Origin: Onthophagus taurus
Taxonomy: Eukaryota > Arthropoda > Insecta > Coleoptera > Scarabaeidae
Length of the DNA: 64,000 nt
NCBI RefSeq assembly: GCF_036711975.1
Contig: NC_091973.1
Span: forward strand, 1,984,001 to 2,048,000
Direction of reading: 5' to 3'
Each line of letters begins with the position of its first letter. The first letter of the stretch is position 1. The notes under the pieces were generated by a model. It made no database searches. It saw only the letters and a list, made by a program, of their open reading frames with translations, and was not told the origin of the DNA. Shown here in pieces: positions 36,318-48,041 of the stretch. Both the position numbers and the translations under genes were made by a program.

Positions 36318-39300
36318 ATGGGTGATTTGGGACCAGCTGAGTATTTCCTGTGTGGGGGTGTTGGAGGAATCTGCACGGTACTCGTGGGGCACCCCTTCGA
36401 TACCATAAAGGTAGAACCTAACCTAAAAATATAAATAACCCCAGACTTTGATACTATCTATTAGAATAAATGGGTCAAAGTTCATATAAAAATTTTTTTT
36501 TAATAATTTTTTTATTAACAGGTTCGTTTACAAACTATGCCAATACCAAAACCAGGTGAAGCAGCTTTATATGGTGGCACATTCGATTGTATGAAAAAAA
36601 CGGTTGCAAATGAAGGGTTTCGAGGATTTTACAAAGGGATGGGAGCACCCTTAGCCGGTGTAGCACCAATTTTTGCCATATCATTTATGGGCTATCGAGT
36701 GGGAAAACAAATTTTTGGCCCCACGGATCCAACTCAATTCACTTATATGAATTATTTCACCGCTGGGGCTTTTTCGGGGATTTTCACCACCAGTATTATG
36801 GCACCTGGGGAAAGGATTAAGTGCCTTTTGCAAATTCAACAAGATGCCAAGACTAAAACTTACGATGGTCCCGTTGATTGCGCAAAAAAACTTTACAAAG
36901 AAGGTGGTATTAAAAGTATTTATCGTGGTTCTGGAGCTACTTTATTAAGAGGTAATTATATTATATATATCTTTTAATATTTTCATTAATCATCTTATTT
37001 AATTTATCAATATCTTCATCTCTAAGTTCTTTTTTGTAGCTCTCCATAGTACCTTTCCTCATTTCCTCTTCAGAGTAGTTTTTCTTGAAACATTGAGATA
37101 CTTTTTGGACTTTTTATTAAAAGATTTGCTAAATGGCATTGTTTTAAATAGAATTTTAAAAGAATCTTTTTCATTAAGCGCAATTAAAAGTCTGTTATGG
37201 TGATAATAAGAAACTGAGACTTGTTTTGGATCTCTTATAACGTGAATTACCTAAAAAAATTAATTAAAAATTGTTTAAAATTAAGTAAGGAAATAAAGCT
37301 TCGGTTCTTTTGGCTAATTTAAGCATTGAATTCAAGAAATAATTCAATCAATGTTTTAAAGATTACATTACATTACATAGACTACATATCAGGTAGGCGG
37401 ACCAACCGACCTTGCACCGCGACCCTAAAGATCTATTCACTGTGCAGTCCAATGCTCTTAACGAACATTAATACCTTGCTCAGTGAAAAGTCATTCAGAT
37501 GCTTTGAGGAGATAAACTGCGACCCAAAAATCGAGAATCTGATATAGTTAACGGCAGGGCGGTGGCATAAAATATGCTCAATCGTCTCTGCTTCCTCTAA
37601 ATCCAACAAGTAAAGACACCCATTAGAACTTTTATGCTGCTACAGGCAAGTCCTAAAATATTCGCGGGTTTGACAGGGCGATGTTAATAAACATCTTAAC
37701 ATGTCTCATTCCAAGAGAACTGGTCCACAGTAGGCGAAATCTCTCTTCAGCCCACAGTCTATATTTGTCCATCGCAAATGCTACACCAACTGCTGGTTCC
37801 GGCCCCACAAACGCTTTAGCGCTGCCCTATCGTCCTAGCTTATCTGCCCTTCAACCCCAGAGTGACCCGGGACCCAGATCAGAGAAACTCTCTTATCAAA
37901 ACTCAGTGTGTTTAATGTTCTCTTACAATCATTAACCAGAACCGACACTGTTTTCACGGCTTACAACGCCTGGAGAGCGGCTTGACTGCCTGAGAAAATT
38001 CGTACTGTCATGTTCTTCACCTCTCTCAAGAAGGATTTTAGCATCCATGTCAATAGCAAATACTTCCGCCTGGAAACAGTAAAGTACGTATCCAGGCTTG
38101 CTTAATTCTAAGTGTCTGGCAGTATACTCCTGCTCCGACCCCTTCCGGTGTTTTTGATCCATCTGTGAACATCGTATGAATTGGCTCGCCAGGCTTATTT
38201 TTTACTATTTGCTGCAACATACGAAATCCTTCTATGGTATGCATCTCTTCATGCACGAAAATATTTATAAAACAAAAAGAAGCAGTAAGAAAAAACAGCC
38301 CTTAAAAAATAAATTCTAAGGAAAGCTATAGGAATATATTCAAAAGTAATATACTTACCATCCCAGCAGAATATACAGGGTGTATCTGAATGACGTGCCC
38401 AAACTTCAGGGGGTGGTTCTTTAGGCAATTTTAAGGGTACTTTCTCATATAAACTATCGGCGATTTCGACTCCCCTGCGGAGCTACGCCCCTTCAAAAAT
38501 GGCGAAAAATTTTGGTTTATTTTATTTTTCCCGAAAACCATTAACACCAAGAAAATGAAATTTGGAAAATATGTTTAGCTTATAATAGGGCATGTTTCGA
38601 GCCTATTTGTACTTTCAATCTTCCCTTCTAAGTTACTAAACATAACCACCCCCGTTCAATTTTTGTCTAGATCTTTTTTATGACGATGATAAATACATTT
38701 GAAATATTTTATTTAGATAGACGAAAATATTCTAAAACTTTTTTGCCTCTCTGATGTTCTTCGAAAAGTTAATAGTTTCTGAGAAAAAAATTAATTAAGC
38801 AAACACTAACTGTTAAGCTGTAGCGTTGTTAATCGAAAGTTGGAATGAATTTTTAAAGAAAAATCTTAGCAGGCTTAGCAATCTGTCAGAAATATTTTTG
38901 ACGTTTAAATGTCAGCGGTTTTCTTACTATTATTATTGTTTTATTTAAAATTTTGAAACGTCGAGTGAACGAGCGTAAATGCGGTAGAACTTTATTCATA
39001 AATTAATTTGAAAAACAATAACAATCGTAAGAAAACCACTGACATTTAAACGTCAAAAATATTTCTGACAAAGATTGCAAAGCCTACTAAGATTTTTTCA
39101 TGAAAAATTCATTCCAACTTTTGATCGACAACCCCGTTGTTGAACGGGCAGTGTTTGCTTTATTATTTTTTTTCTCAAAAATTAGTCGTTTTTGGAAAAA
39201 TTTTAGAGAGACAAAAAAGTTTTAGGATACTTTCATCTACCTATGTAATTTTTTTTTAATGTATTTACCCTCTGCATTAAAAAATTTTAGCAAAAATGTA

Positions 39301-42300
39301 AAGGGGGTGGTTACGTTTAGTAGTTTAGACGGATAGGTTGAAAGTACAAATAGGGTGAAAACGTGCCCTACTACCAGTTAAACATATTCCCCAAATTTCG
39401 TTGTCCTAGCGTTTATGGTTTTTGAGAAAAAAAAATTAAACCAAAATTTTTCGCCATTTTTGGAGGGGTGTAGCTCCTTAGGGGAGCGCAAGTCGATCAT
39501 GGTTTATATATCAAAGTACCCTTAAAATTGCCTAAAGAATCACACCCTGAAGTTTGGGCATGTCATTCAGATACACCCTGTATATTTGTGTGTATTATGC
39601 ACATAAGCGAGAGAGAGGAGCAATGGGAGAAAGGATTTAATGTTCATTATTATGAAACTAAAAATGCAAAAGTGTATCGGCCACCTAAACATCAGGTTTC
39701 TCTCTGTATAATAAATTACCAGAGAATATGAAACTAATGACATAGAAGACATTAAAAAAAAGTGAAATGTTTGCTACTGAAATATTTGTTTGTAATACTT
39801 GTATGAATTAATTAGGCAATAATGGATTTATTATTATTATCAAGAATAATTCCGTCATAACAGAAGCAAAGGTCATTTTCTTCAAAATTTTTATTTCATA
39901 AAATTAATTCCAAAATTTTGATAAACACTAATTATTTAATTTCATTTAATTTCACTTCCTCATAAAGACGATTAATATTTAAAAAACAATTGTTTAATAT
40001 TTCTTGTAGTTTTTCCCCAGATACCTTTAGATTTTTTTTTGTAATCAGGATGGTTTGTAATTTATCTTGAAACGTGGACACCACCAAAAGGAATTCTTAA
40101 AAAAAAGTTTCGAATGATGTGAATTCGTTCGATTTAACAGTTACTCACTTGTATTTTCGAAATTGTTAGGGAATGCGAATATAGTTTTAACCGCACTTGT
40201 CCCGATTTTGCAATAATCGGCAAATGGGATATTTGTGATTGCCAATGTGGTCCCTATTGAGTTTAAACGAGTAATTTTCCTCAATAATTTTGGGTGTAAG
40301 AACGATAATAACTTTGTAATCCAATAAATAATCTAGAATTATAAATTAAAATGTGTTGATTAATTAAATTAATTTTGGTACTTGTGCCGTGTCAGAATTT
40401 CTTCCATCCGTTAAAATAGGCAAAATTTCTTTAAATCTGATTAATATATTTTGCTGTTTTAGTGGCAAATTAAAAGCTTCTATTGTGAAATTATTTGATA
40501 ATTCTTTCTGTTCCAAAATAAAATTGATATTATCTCCGTGGCGAGGTCTTGATGTGTTCGCAACTATGAAGTTTGTGGTTTTAACTCCTTCCTAAAATTA
40601 GTATTATAAATTATTATTCAAAATCATTTTGTTTTTTTACTTACCAATTTTAAATAATTAGTGATACTCGACATAGCACAAATTGTAATAACATCCGTAA
40701 AAGAACAATTTAATTGTTTACTTATGTATTTAATTAAATGGATGTATCTTGGTTCATCTTCGTTAAACATAGCTAATTTTTGGTGAGATGGGAATAAATT
40801 TATTTCGGTGTAATTTAATTTAGAGCCAGGAAATAAAAGACTTCCTAAGTTGCTTCTATTAAATACATCTTTACTTTTTGAATTGTTTCTTAATTTTTCG
40901 AAATATTTGCTTTTAACGTTGTTGTAGAAGTATTGTTGGAGGTACATCGATAAAGCTATTGCATCACCCAAACAATGATTAAATCTGATTAAAATCGCGT
41001 AATAAGTTTTTGAGTTATCCATTTCGTTCCATTTTATCGAAGTTTCAAACAGTACAACTTTCCATAACGATTTATCACCAAAATCGGAAAAACAATGCTT
41101 TTCCAAATAATTTTTAAGAAGATCTTTACTCGAAACATCAATATTTTCTATGGAAAATACATCATTTAAAAAAACTTGATTTTTTAAATAATAATATACT
41201 CCAAAAATGTTATGAATTGTGCTTGAAAATTTATAATGGGATTGTAATAAGCGACTTGTAGATTTTTTGATGATAGTTTGTAATTCTTCGATTGATCCAG
41301 AATGTTCTATTATGCTCACATAAGAAGGTTGATTCTTTATACATTCAAAATATGAATCCACGCCCGAAACGATTCCACATTTTCCATCGTAACGAAGATT
41401 CAAAAATAATTTGATCAAGTTATTTTTAATTAAACAAATTAAAATAATTGGAGCTAATAAGAATAGTGTTAAGCAAGCGAGAATTGTTGATAATATTTTA
41501 AGGGGAAGTTTATGATCCTTTAAAAACGTGTGAGTAGTTAACATTTCCTAAAAAAAATGTAAGAGTAATTTTTTTTAAATTAACTTTTGTTACCTTAATA
41601 AAGACATTTGTGCAACTGATAATGTTTTTATATAAAAGCATTTTTGTTCCAATTCTGCTTAAAGCTATATTAATTAATAGCTTAACACTTTATATTAATT
41701 ATTAACATAAACGAGATTGTTATGTATGCAAGAACTGTAGATACAAATTGTAGTAGAAATTTATGTTGGCTAAAAAAAATATTAATTAAGTTATTAAAAG
41801 ACAAAAAGAAATATTACCTCTATAGTAAGGTGTGTATACGGATAGAAGAATGCATAAAATGATTTAAAAGATCACGATAAAACGCTACTAACATAGCTAG
41901 AATTAAATTGTAATTATTTAATCAACATTTAATATTTAACTATTAATCGATTTTTTATGTTTTAGTTATGTTTCTACTTACAGTTACAACTTTTATTTCA
42001 CATTAAAGGTATAAAACACGTGTTATTTCCTTAAACTCTTCAAATATACAATTTTTTTTTAAACGTGCTTAACCAGTATCTTTCTTCCTTTCTTTTTAGT
42101 TCTCTCTCTTTGTACAATATTTTATGTTTCTCATCAGTTACACACCTCCACAACCACAAGATCTTATTCCCATACAACATTTATGAGATAATGAGTTTAA
42201 ATTGATCTTAATCTGGACTTAATATCATAACAAATTAAATCAAAGTCGTCATTCTCACTTTAAAAGAAGGAAAAGCTCTGGGATTAGACGAAATGTACTC

Positions 42301-45300
42301 AGAATCTAGCTTTTTGATGATAAATCTATTAAATTCTTGACTAACATATTTAATAAATGGAAACATTCCAGTTATTTCTTAAAATCATCCATCAGAGAAT
42401 GAAAAGATGGTGGAGGTTTCGGAGTACATGGAGATGGAGGATCAAACGAAACTCCTACAGGAACCAGTCAACTACCATTAAGATCAATACAGAAATTTGC
42501 AATTAAAATTCTTCGAGGCTGCATTCTTTCTCCACTTTTATTCAACCACTACTCTGAAGAAATATTCAAGGAAGTCTTATACAATATTTGATATGACGAT
42601 ATCACAGTATACACAGACAGCAGAATACTTATAATACTTTGATAGCGGCAGTATGTGGAACGAAAATCACACCTGCTACCGCAGACAAAGATCGACGATA
42701 ACTGCAGGGGCAAGCATTATCGAATCTATATTATAAGCTTTTGATAAAAAGATGAAGCACTATTTTGTGACCGCAGTTGACCACAAGATACTGTTGGGAA
42801 AGTTAAGCTACTATGGCATAAGAGGCGTTGCTAATAAAATAATGGAATCCTATCTAACAGATCGTACAGGTGTTTCGCAAGGTTTAGTGCTTGGTCCTTT
42901 GCAATATATTATATACACCAACGATTTACCAATAAATTTATAGACAGCAATTACATTACAATATGCTGATGACACATCATTTTTAAAATACAATATTACA
43001 GAATAAGGTATACACAGAAAAACTGTAACCGTAAAATTTCTGGGAATTAATAATAATAATAATAATAGTTTATTGGCATAACAATACAATATAGGTAATA
43101 CATTAAAATAACTAAGTATAGAGTTTGCCAAAGGGTATTTCCATCAGTAAGCCAAATTATGGCGTCCTGGTCTTCCTGGAAATCCCATACACAAAAAAAA
43201 AGAAATATATAAAAAAAACAAAATAAAGTAATAACAAATCAAAATTAAATTCAACCTGAAACAATTATCGTGGCCGACAAGTAAAAAACGAAAAAAATAT
43301 AAAAAATGAAGAGCCTAAACAAATAAAAATTAATAAATGTCCCTAACAAACTAAAAAGAAAAAATATATATATATACACTAATTCGAGTTGAAGGTAGAA
43401 CGACGCGCTAGTCATTAAGCAATTTAAGACGCAGAGACTCTTTAAAAGTGCGAAACGATGGTTGAGCAAAAAGCAGACTGTACTTATTCAAAATACATGC
43501 CGCGTTATAACTAAAAGACCTCTTGAACAATTGGGTACGGTGACGAGGAATGTCAATGAGGTCCTTACGCCGTACATTAATATTATGAATGTCCGTTCTG
43601 TAAGTAATTTTGTTGGTGAGGTAAGGTGGTAGTTTACTTGACACAACTTTATAAAGAAAACAACCAAAATGTAACCGACGACGACTTGACATACTCAGCC
43701 ACGATATTATTGACATACTACTAAGCTGGGGGAGTTGAACCCCAGCTTATACGATACTCTCTGACGTCGACGTATACCAAATATAAAACGAATACAAGAA
43801 TTCTGAACTACCTGAATACGTCGCGCATCATCAGTCAACAGGCAGTGGCCGTAAATTGTGTCACAGTATGTAAAGTTGGATAAAATTACAGACTCGCAAA
43901 GACCAAGATCCTTGACACAGACCTTCCTCTCCAATTCAATTCCATCTATAAAGATATGGGCCATACTGCTGACAAGCGCTTTGGATTCCCTACCCCCGAA
44001 CACCATATAGACCGATTTATTCCCATTTAACAAAAGACCATGTTTCTTAGTAATATTTAAAAATTTATCTAGATCATTGTTTACATCTGCAACAGACTCT
44101 AGCACATTATTTGAGCTAAAGCTGTGGTAAAGTTGTGTGTCATCCGCATAGATATGAAATTTTGAGCAAAAGCGGTCAAAGATCAACATTTGAGACGTAT
44201 AGATAGTGAACAAAAGGGGACCCAATGTAGAGCCCTGCGGCACACCAGACCTCAATACGGCAGAATCCGACACATCATTATCAATAACCACATACTGACT
44301 TCTCCCGCACAGATAATTATTAAAAAAATTTAACGCTGTATTATTGAACCCAATATAATGAAGAATTGCTAAGAGAAGTTGATGATTAATAGTGTCAAAC
44401 GCTTTAGAGAAGTCAAGTAAAACCAAAACAGTAGCCGCGCCATTGTCCGTTGCAGACGTAACATCATCAATAATTGTCGAAAGTGCGGTTGCACAACTAT
44501 ACCCAGGCCTAAATCCTGATTGGATGGAGGGCAGAATATGAAACCGTTCCAAGTGCTCACGTATTTGTTCCGCCACAACCCTTTCCAAAATTCCCGACAA
44601 AGTACTTAAGATACTAATTGGCCTCACATCCGAGAAGGAAGAAGCAGTCGATGACTTAGGTATAGGAACAACTTTGGCAGATTTCCATTTCTCAGGAAAG
44701 ACACCAAACTCTAAACAAAAGTTAATTACATGCAGGAGGTAGGGAGTTATGTGTGGACAACAGAAACCCAACATCCTAAGGCTTATACCATCAATCCCCA
44801 CCACTTGACTCGACATCTTCGTCAAGATAATATTGATCTTAGATTAATTTACTTTTTGGAAAAAGAAATTTTTCACACCAGGTCTGACATTATTAGCATA
44901 AAAGTTGTGCACGTCCGGGTCGACCTCCGCAGATCGTCCCGAAATCGAAGAAAAGTACCCATTCAAAGCTTCAACATCTCTCAGACTCGTCGGTAGGCAG
45001 GGTTTTTTTTTATTGTAAACATTCAACTTGCGCAGCAAAAATTTGTATTAGAATTGTATTAGATAATACCCTTACGTTTCAAAATCATGTCCAGTTATGT
45101 CCAGTAAATTAAGTTCAATAATCTGCACTTAAAGGGTTAAAAAAGACATAAAAAATCTGTTAAAATATATTGAAATATAAAAAATACAATGATAATTACA
45201 AAATGGTTATTTATAAAACTTTCTTAATTTTACCAAAAGAATTTTTGCGAAACTTTTTTTTTCTAATACCGTTTCTAGTATTAAGTTCAACACTTTTTTG

Positions 45301-48041
45301 TGAAAAATTTAACCCGCCGTTCCATTTATTATAAACATCCCGATTATTTTGAGACGATAAAAATGTGTTTAAATCATTAGATTGTCTATTTAACTCAATT
45401 GAGTGTCTATGTAGCTCATTTGATTGTCTGTTTAACTCGATTGAGTGACGATTAGTTTCAATCGATTGTTTGTTATTAAAATTGTTTTCTTCGTCGGAAA
45501 CATAAGAATTTTCTGTAGAAACATCGATAGTTTTCGCGGTAACTTCAAGGGAAGTATTTTTTTGCTTTTTAATTTTGCGAAGTTTTGGTTTATAAGCGGA
45601 ACATTTAAATTGTTTTCTCATTACGTGGAACACGCTGTGATTAATATATTCGGGCGGTGACGCACATTTTGGGGCAACTTTCGGTTCAAAAATGTATGTG
45701 TAAGTGAATGAGGTGTCTTTGCCGCAAGAAATGCCTTTATCGAATTCTTGATTACAAATTTTTGCTATTTTTCGTTTAATTCGATTAATAATCATCGGTT
45801 TCCAATCGCTCATATCGCAAGAACATTGCCAGGGATTGTTATCGAGGCGAATTAATCTTAAAGTGTTTGGGAAAATGCCTTTTGAAACTTCTTTGAGGTG
45901 GTTATTGCTTAAATATAATTCGCGGAGGTTGGGTAAGATGTCGAATAACCCGGGGGGGATGAAATCGATGTTATTTTTTGATAAATCTAAAATTTTTAAG
46001 CGATTTAAACCCATGAAAGTGTCAACGGATAATCGGGAGATATTACATTGATTCATTATTAATTTTTCTAAATTATTTACTTCCATAAACGCATCAAAAT
46101 CGATTTTTGGGATATCGCCGGTTAAAATGAACTCTTTTAAGCTTGGCATCCCCACAAGAATTTCTTTTTGCAAAACTTTAATTTTTAAATTACGTATTGT
46201 TAATTTTTTTAACAATTTTAACCCGACAAAAGAGTTTGTTAACAAAGATAAAGGCGTCTCTTCACTCCCCAAAATAATTGAATCGGTTGTATTTAAAACT
46301 TCGAAAGTATTTGGGAAAATGACCGTAACGGGGTTATCGCCGAAATTGGCCAATTTTAATTTTGGAAATGGTGGCAAAGATAATTCGGACAATTCCGAGA
46401 AATTATTGTGAGACAAATCTAAATATTCCAATTCTAATAAACCAGCTAAATGTGTTAATTGAATGTTTAACAAATAATTGTGGGCTAAAGACAACGATTT
46501 TAATTTTGGGGCGCCATAAAAAGCGAAATCGGGAATAAATTTTAAATGATTTCGATCCAAAATTAAATATTCCAGCTTACTTAAACCCTCAAATATTTCC
46601 CAATACAAAGTGTTTAAATCGCAATCGGATATGCGCAATAAAACTAACGATTCAAAACCTTTAAATGACGCAAAATTATTTTTCATTTGCTCCACGTATT
46701 CTTTGTAGGGCAATATTTCAGTTGGGGGGCCTTTTTTAACGAAAGCGATCGGTTTCGAATTCGGCAAAAATTTTTTTACATACTCAACAGTGACTTCTTC
46801 ATCTTTATCAAACACCCGAAAACTCCTCAACGAATTTTTCAACGTAACCCTTTCCAAATTTAAATACTCCAACCATGTCAAACTCGCATCAACTTCGTAA
46901 ACAAAATTACTCGCGTTTTGTTGCTCCTTCAATTTAACACCTTGCAATTCCAACACGAGGAGGTCTTGAAATTGAACCAAATCGCTTGCTTTTAACGTTT
47001 TATTCCCCGAATCAGAACCTTGAATTAACGTTAACGCATTCACATCTTTTTGCACTTTTCTTAATAAATCTTTTAGTTCCGTTTCGGTTTGTATCATGCA
47101 TACAGCCGTTCTTAGAATCGATTTTGCCTCTTCAAACGTCGCAATGAAATCGTCGTCGTATAAAACTTCGTTGTTCTCGTGACCGAATGCTTCTGATTGG
47201 TGTTTTTCAGCTTCTTTATCTTGTTGGGTGTAACGATATATTGATGTTTCGGTTAAATGTTGTAAATAACACGTACATTGTAGTGGGCATAATTTTTCGT
47301 TTTCCCATAATGTGTAAGATATCTAATGGAAGAATAATGATACATATAAAAATTGGGAAAATTGTTTTATTAATTTAAAAGTACTTACTGGAATAAAACT
47401 TGTAAGGAGTAAATAATAAAATAATGAGCAACACATTTTTGTTTTTCTACTTTACACGAACATCGTAAGTATAGTAATGATAGTTCTCCCCATGTTCTAT
47501 CTAAAAACTCAGGATGTTCTCGCCCACTTCTGTTCCTGTATTATCTGCTTTTCTCAATTTTTATGTCAAACCGTTTTATGATAAGGTTCAAAAATGAATT
47601 TTTTGCTTATATTTTTAGATGTACCCGCAAGTGGCTTATATTTTCTGACATACGAAGCGATCAAGGATTACCTTACCGATAATGGTAAAAAAGATATCAC
47701 AATCAGCGGAACGGTGTTTGCTGGGGGATGTTCGGGAATCGCTAATTGGTTAATTGGGATGCCTTTCGATGTTCTTAAAAGCCGTTTACAAACGGGTAAT
47801 TTAAAATCGTTTATTAATGTTATTACTTAATTTAATTTATTTTTTTGCAGCCAAAGCGGGCGAATTTCCCAATGGAATAAGGGATGTTGCTAGGGATTTA
47901 TTAAAGAACGAAGGACCTTTAGCACTTTACAAAGGCATCGTTCCTGTTTTAATGAGAGCATTCCCCGCGAACGCCGCTTGTTTCCTCGGTTTCGAAATGT
48001 GCAAGAAACTCTTACAATATGCATTCCCCCAGGAGAGTTGA
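36318..48041 (+). CDS. colt: mitochondrial carnitine/acylcarnitine carrier (SLC25A20, colt type)
   Basis: Inner-membrane carrier that exchanges acylcarnitine for carnitine, feeding fatty-acid oxidation. Exons 36318-36410, 36522-36951, 47619-47795, 47851-48041 join in phases 0, 1, 1 to give 296 aa, the usual length. Three mitochondrial-carrier repeats are seen, each with its signature: [25 protein letters not shown] and [22 protein letters not shown] in the second repeat is characteristic of carnitine carriers. The start is the first ATG ([19 protein letters not shown]). The second intron spans about 10.7 kb and contains two complete genes on the opposite strand plus transposon debris; the other two introns are short. 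The gene is intact. Confidence 0.95.
36961..37250 (-). pseudogene. sulfotransferase relic
   Basis: The minus strand, after a good acceptor (TTTAG at 37251-37255), reads [20 protein letters not shown], the PAPS-binding region of cytosolic sulfotransferases (typical form RNPKDVAVSYYH). About 40 residues later, in a different frame, comes [14 protein letters not shown], matching the C-terminal RKG motif of the family. The normal spacing between these is over 100 residues, so most of the domain is deleted and the frame is shifted. The stop abuts the donor of the second carnitine-carrier exon, ten bases away. No further exons were seen to the right. Confidence 0.6.
37380..38270 (-). mobile_element. 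decayed LINE fragment with RNase H
   Basis: Minus-strand frames, broken by stops and shifts, read [18 protein letters not shown] and then [13 protein letters not shown], the start of a LINE RNase H domain. Remnants of the GHSGV region follow near 37850. The order runs right to left. Too decayed to place in a clade, though a Jockey-like origin is plausible. Confidence 0.6.
38371..39586. mobile_element. foldback (long inverted repeat) element
   Basis: The left end ATATACAGGGTGTATCTGAA is the complement of the right end, and the two arms match imperfectly over nearly their whole length. Examples are CGCCATTTTTGGAGGGG near 39455 against its complement near 38490, and the GACATTTAAACGTCAAAAAT region near 39040 against 38895. 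The centre lies near 38,980. No open frame for a transposase is seen. The element sits in the large carnitine-carrier intron. Confidence 0.8.
39932..41544 (-). CDS. WSD-type O-acyltransferase (wax ester synthase/DGAT family)
   Basis: Likely membrane enzyme that esterifies a fatty acyl group to an alcohol or diacylglycerol. Minus-strand exons 41544-40645, 40591-40382, 40332-40149, 40095-39932 join in phases 0, 0, 1 to give 485 aa, the usual length. An N-terminal membrane segment ([19 protein letters not shown]) is followed by the acyltransferase domain. Its active site reads NHCLGDA near residue 190, where the family consensus is HHxxxDG: the catalytic His and Asp are present but the Gly is Ala. 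The C-terminal exons carry the WSD C-domain, including [11 protein letters not shown] and [12 protein letters not shown]. The gene is nested in a carnitine-carrier intron on the opposite strand. Substrate is not predictable. Confidence 0.82.
41545..42234. other. non-coding, upstream of the acyltransferase
   Basis: AT-rich sequence containing the presumed promoter of the minus-strand acyltransferase. No element, exon or repeat recognised. Confidence 0.4.
42235..42665 (+). mobile_element. reverse transcriptase fragment, RTE-like
   Basis: Broken plus-strand frames read GKALGLDEM and later [20 protein letters not shown], matching the G-A-G-D and QGCxLSPLLFNLYSE motifs of LINE reverse transcriptases. 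Stops and frame changes show it is dead. Confidence 0.6.
42750..43010 (+). mobile_element. second reverse transcriptase fragment
   Basis: Reads [18 protein letters not shown], then jumps from YLTDR to [20 protein letters not shown] and QYADDTSFL. The core RT motifs survive, but the segment between finger and palm is deleted. It is unlike the fragment just upstream and belongs to a different LINE family. Confidence 0.65.
43045..45040 (-). mobile_element. LINE reverse transcriptase, internally deleted
   Basis: The minus strand encodes the RT palm over about 370 codons (44825-43707): [46 protein letters not shown] and [12 protein letters not shown] second frame upstream (45038-44844) holds the pre-RT region. 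After KDLG the usual text is missing about 100 residues and resumes at [11 protein letters not shown], so the copy is deleted; the end continues in another frame (43716-43408). The 3' end carries an AATAAA and a (TTA)n tail at 43047-43069. Jockey- or CR1-like by motif; clade not certain. Confidence 0.8.
45211..47436 (-). CDS. secreted leucine-rich-repeat protein
   Basis: Exons 47436-47389 and 47322-45211, joined in phase 0, give 719 aa. The first exon is a signal peptide ([16 protein letters not shown]). Next comes a Cys cluster (CPLQCTC) and a charged spacer, then about ten leucine-rich repeats between residues ~230 and ~490 (for example [14 protein letters not shown] and [15 protein letters not shown]). 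A C-terminal LRR cap follows ([12 protein letters not shown]). The tail is basic with a short tandem repeat of the form [13 protein letters not shown]. No membrane segment is seen after the LRR cap, so secretion is likely. The gene is complete, lies inside the large carnitine-carrier intron on the opposite strand, and its 5' end is only about 180 bp from exon 3 of that gene. Specific function unknown. Confidence 0.85.

Noticed and set aside
39528-39731. Open frame [16 protein letters not shown]
   Set aside because: It lies in the terminal repeat of the foldback element; a repeat artefact.
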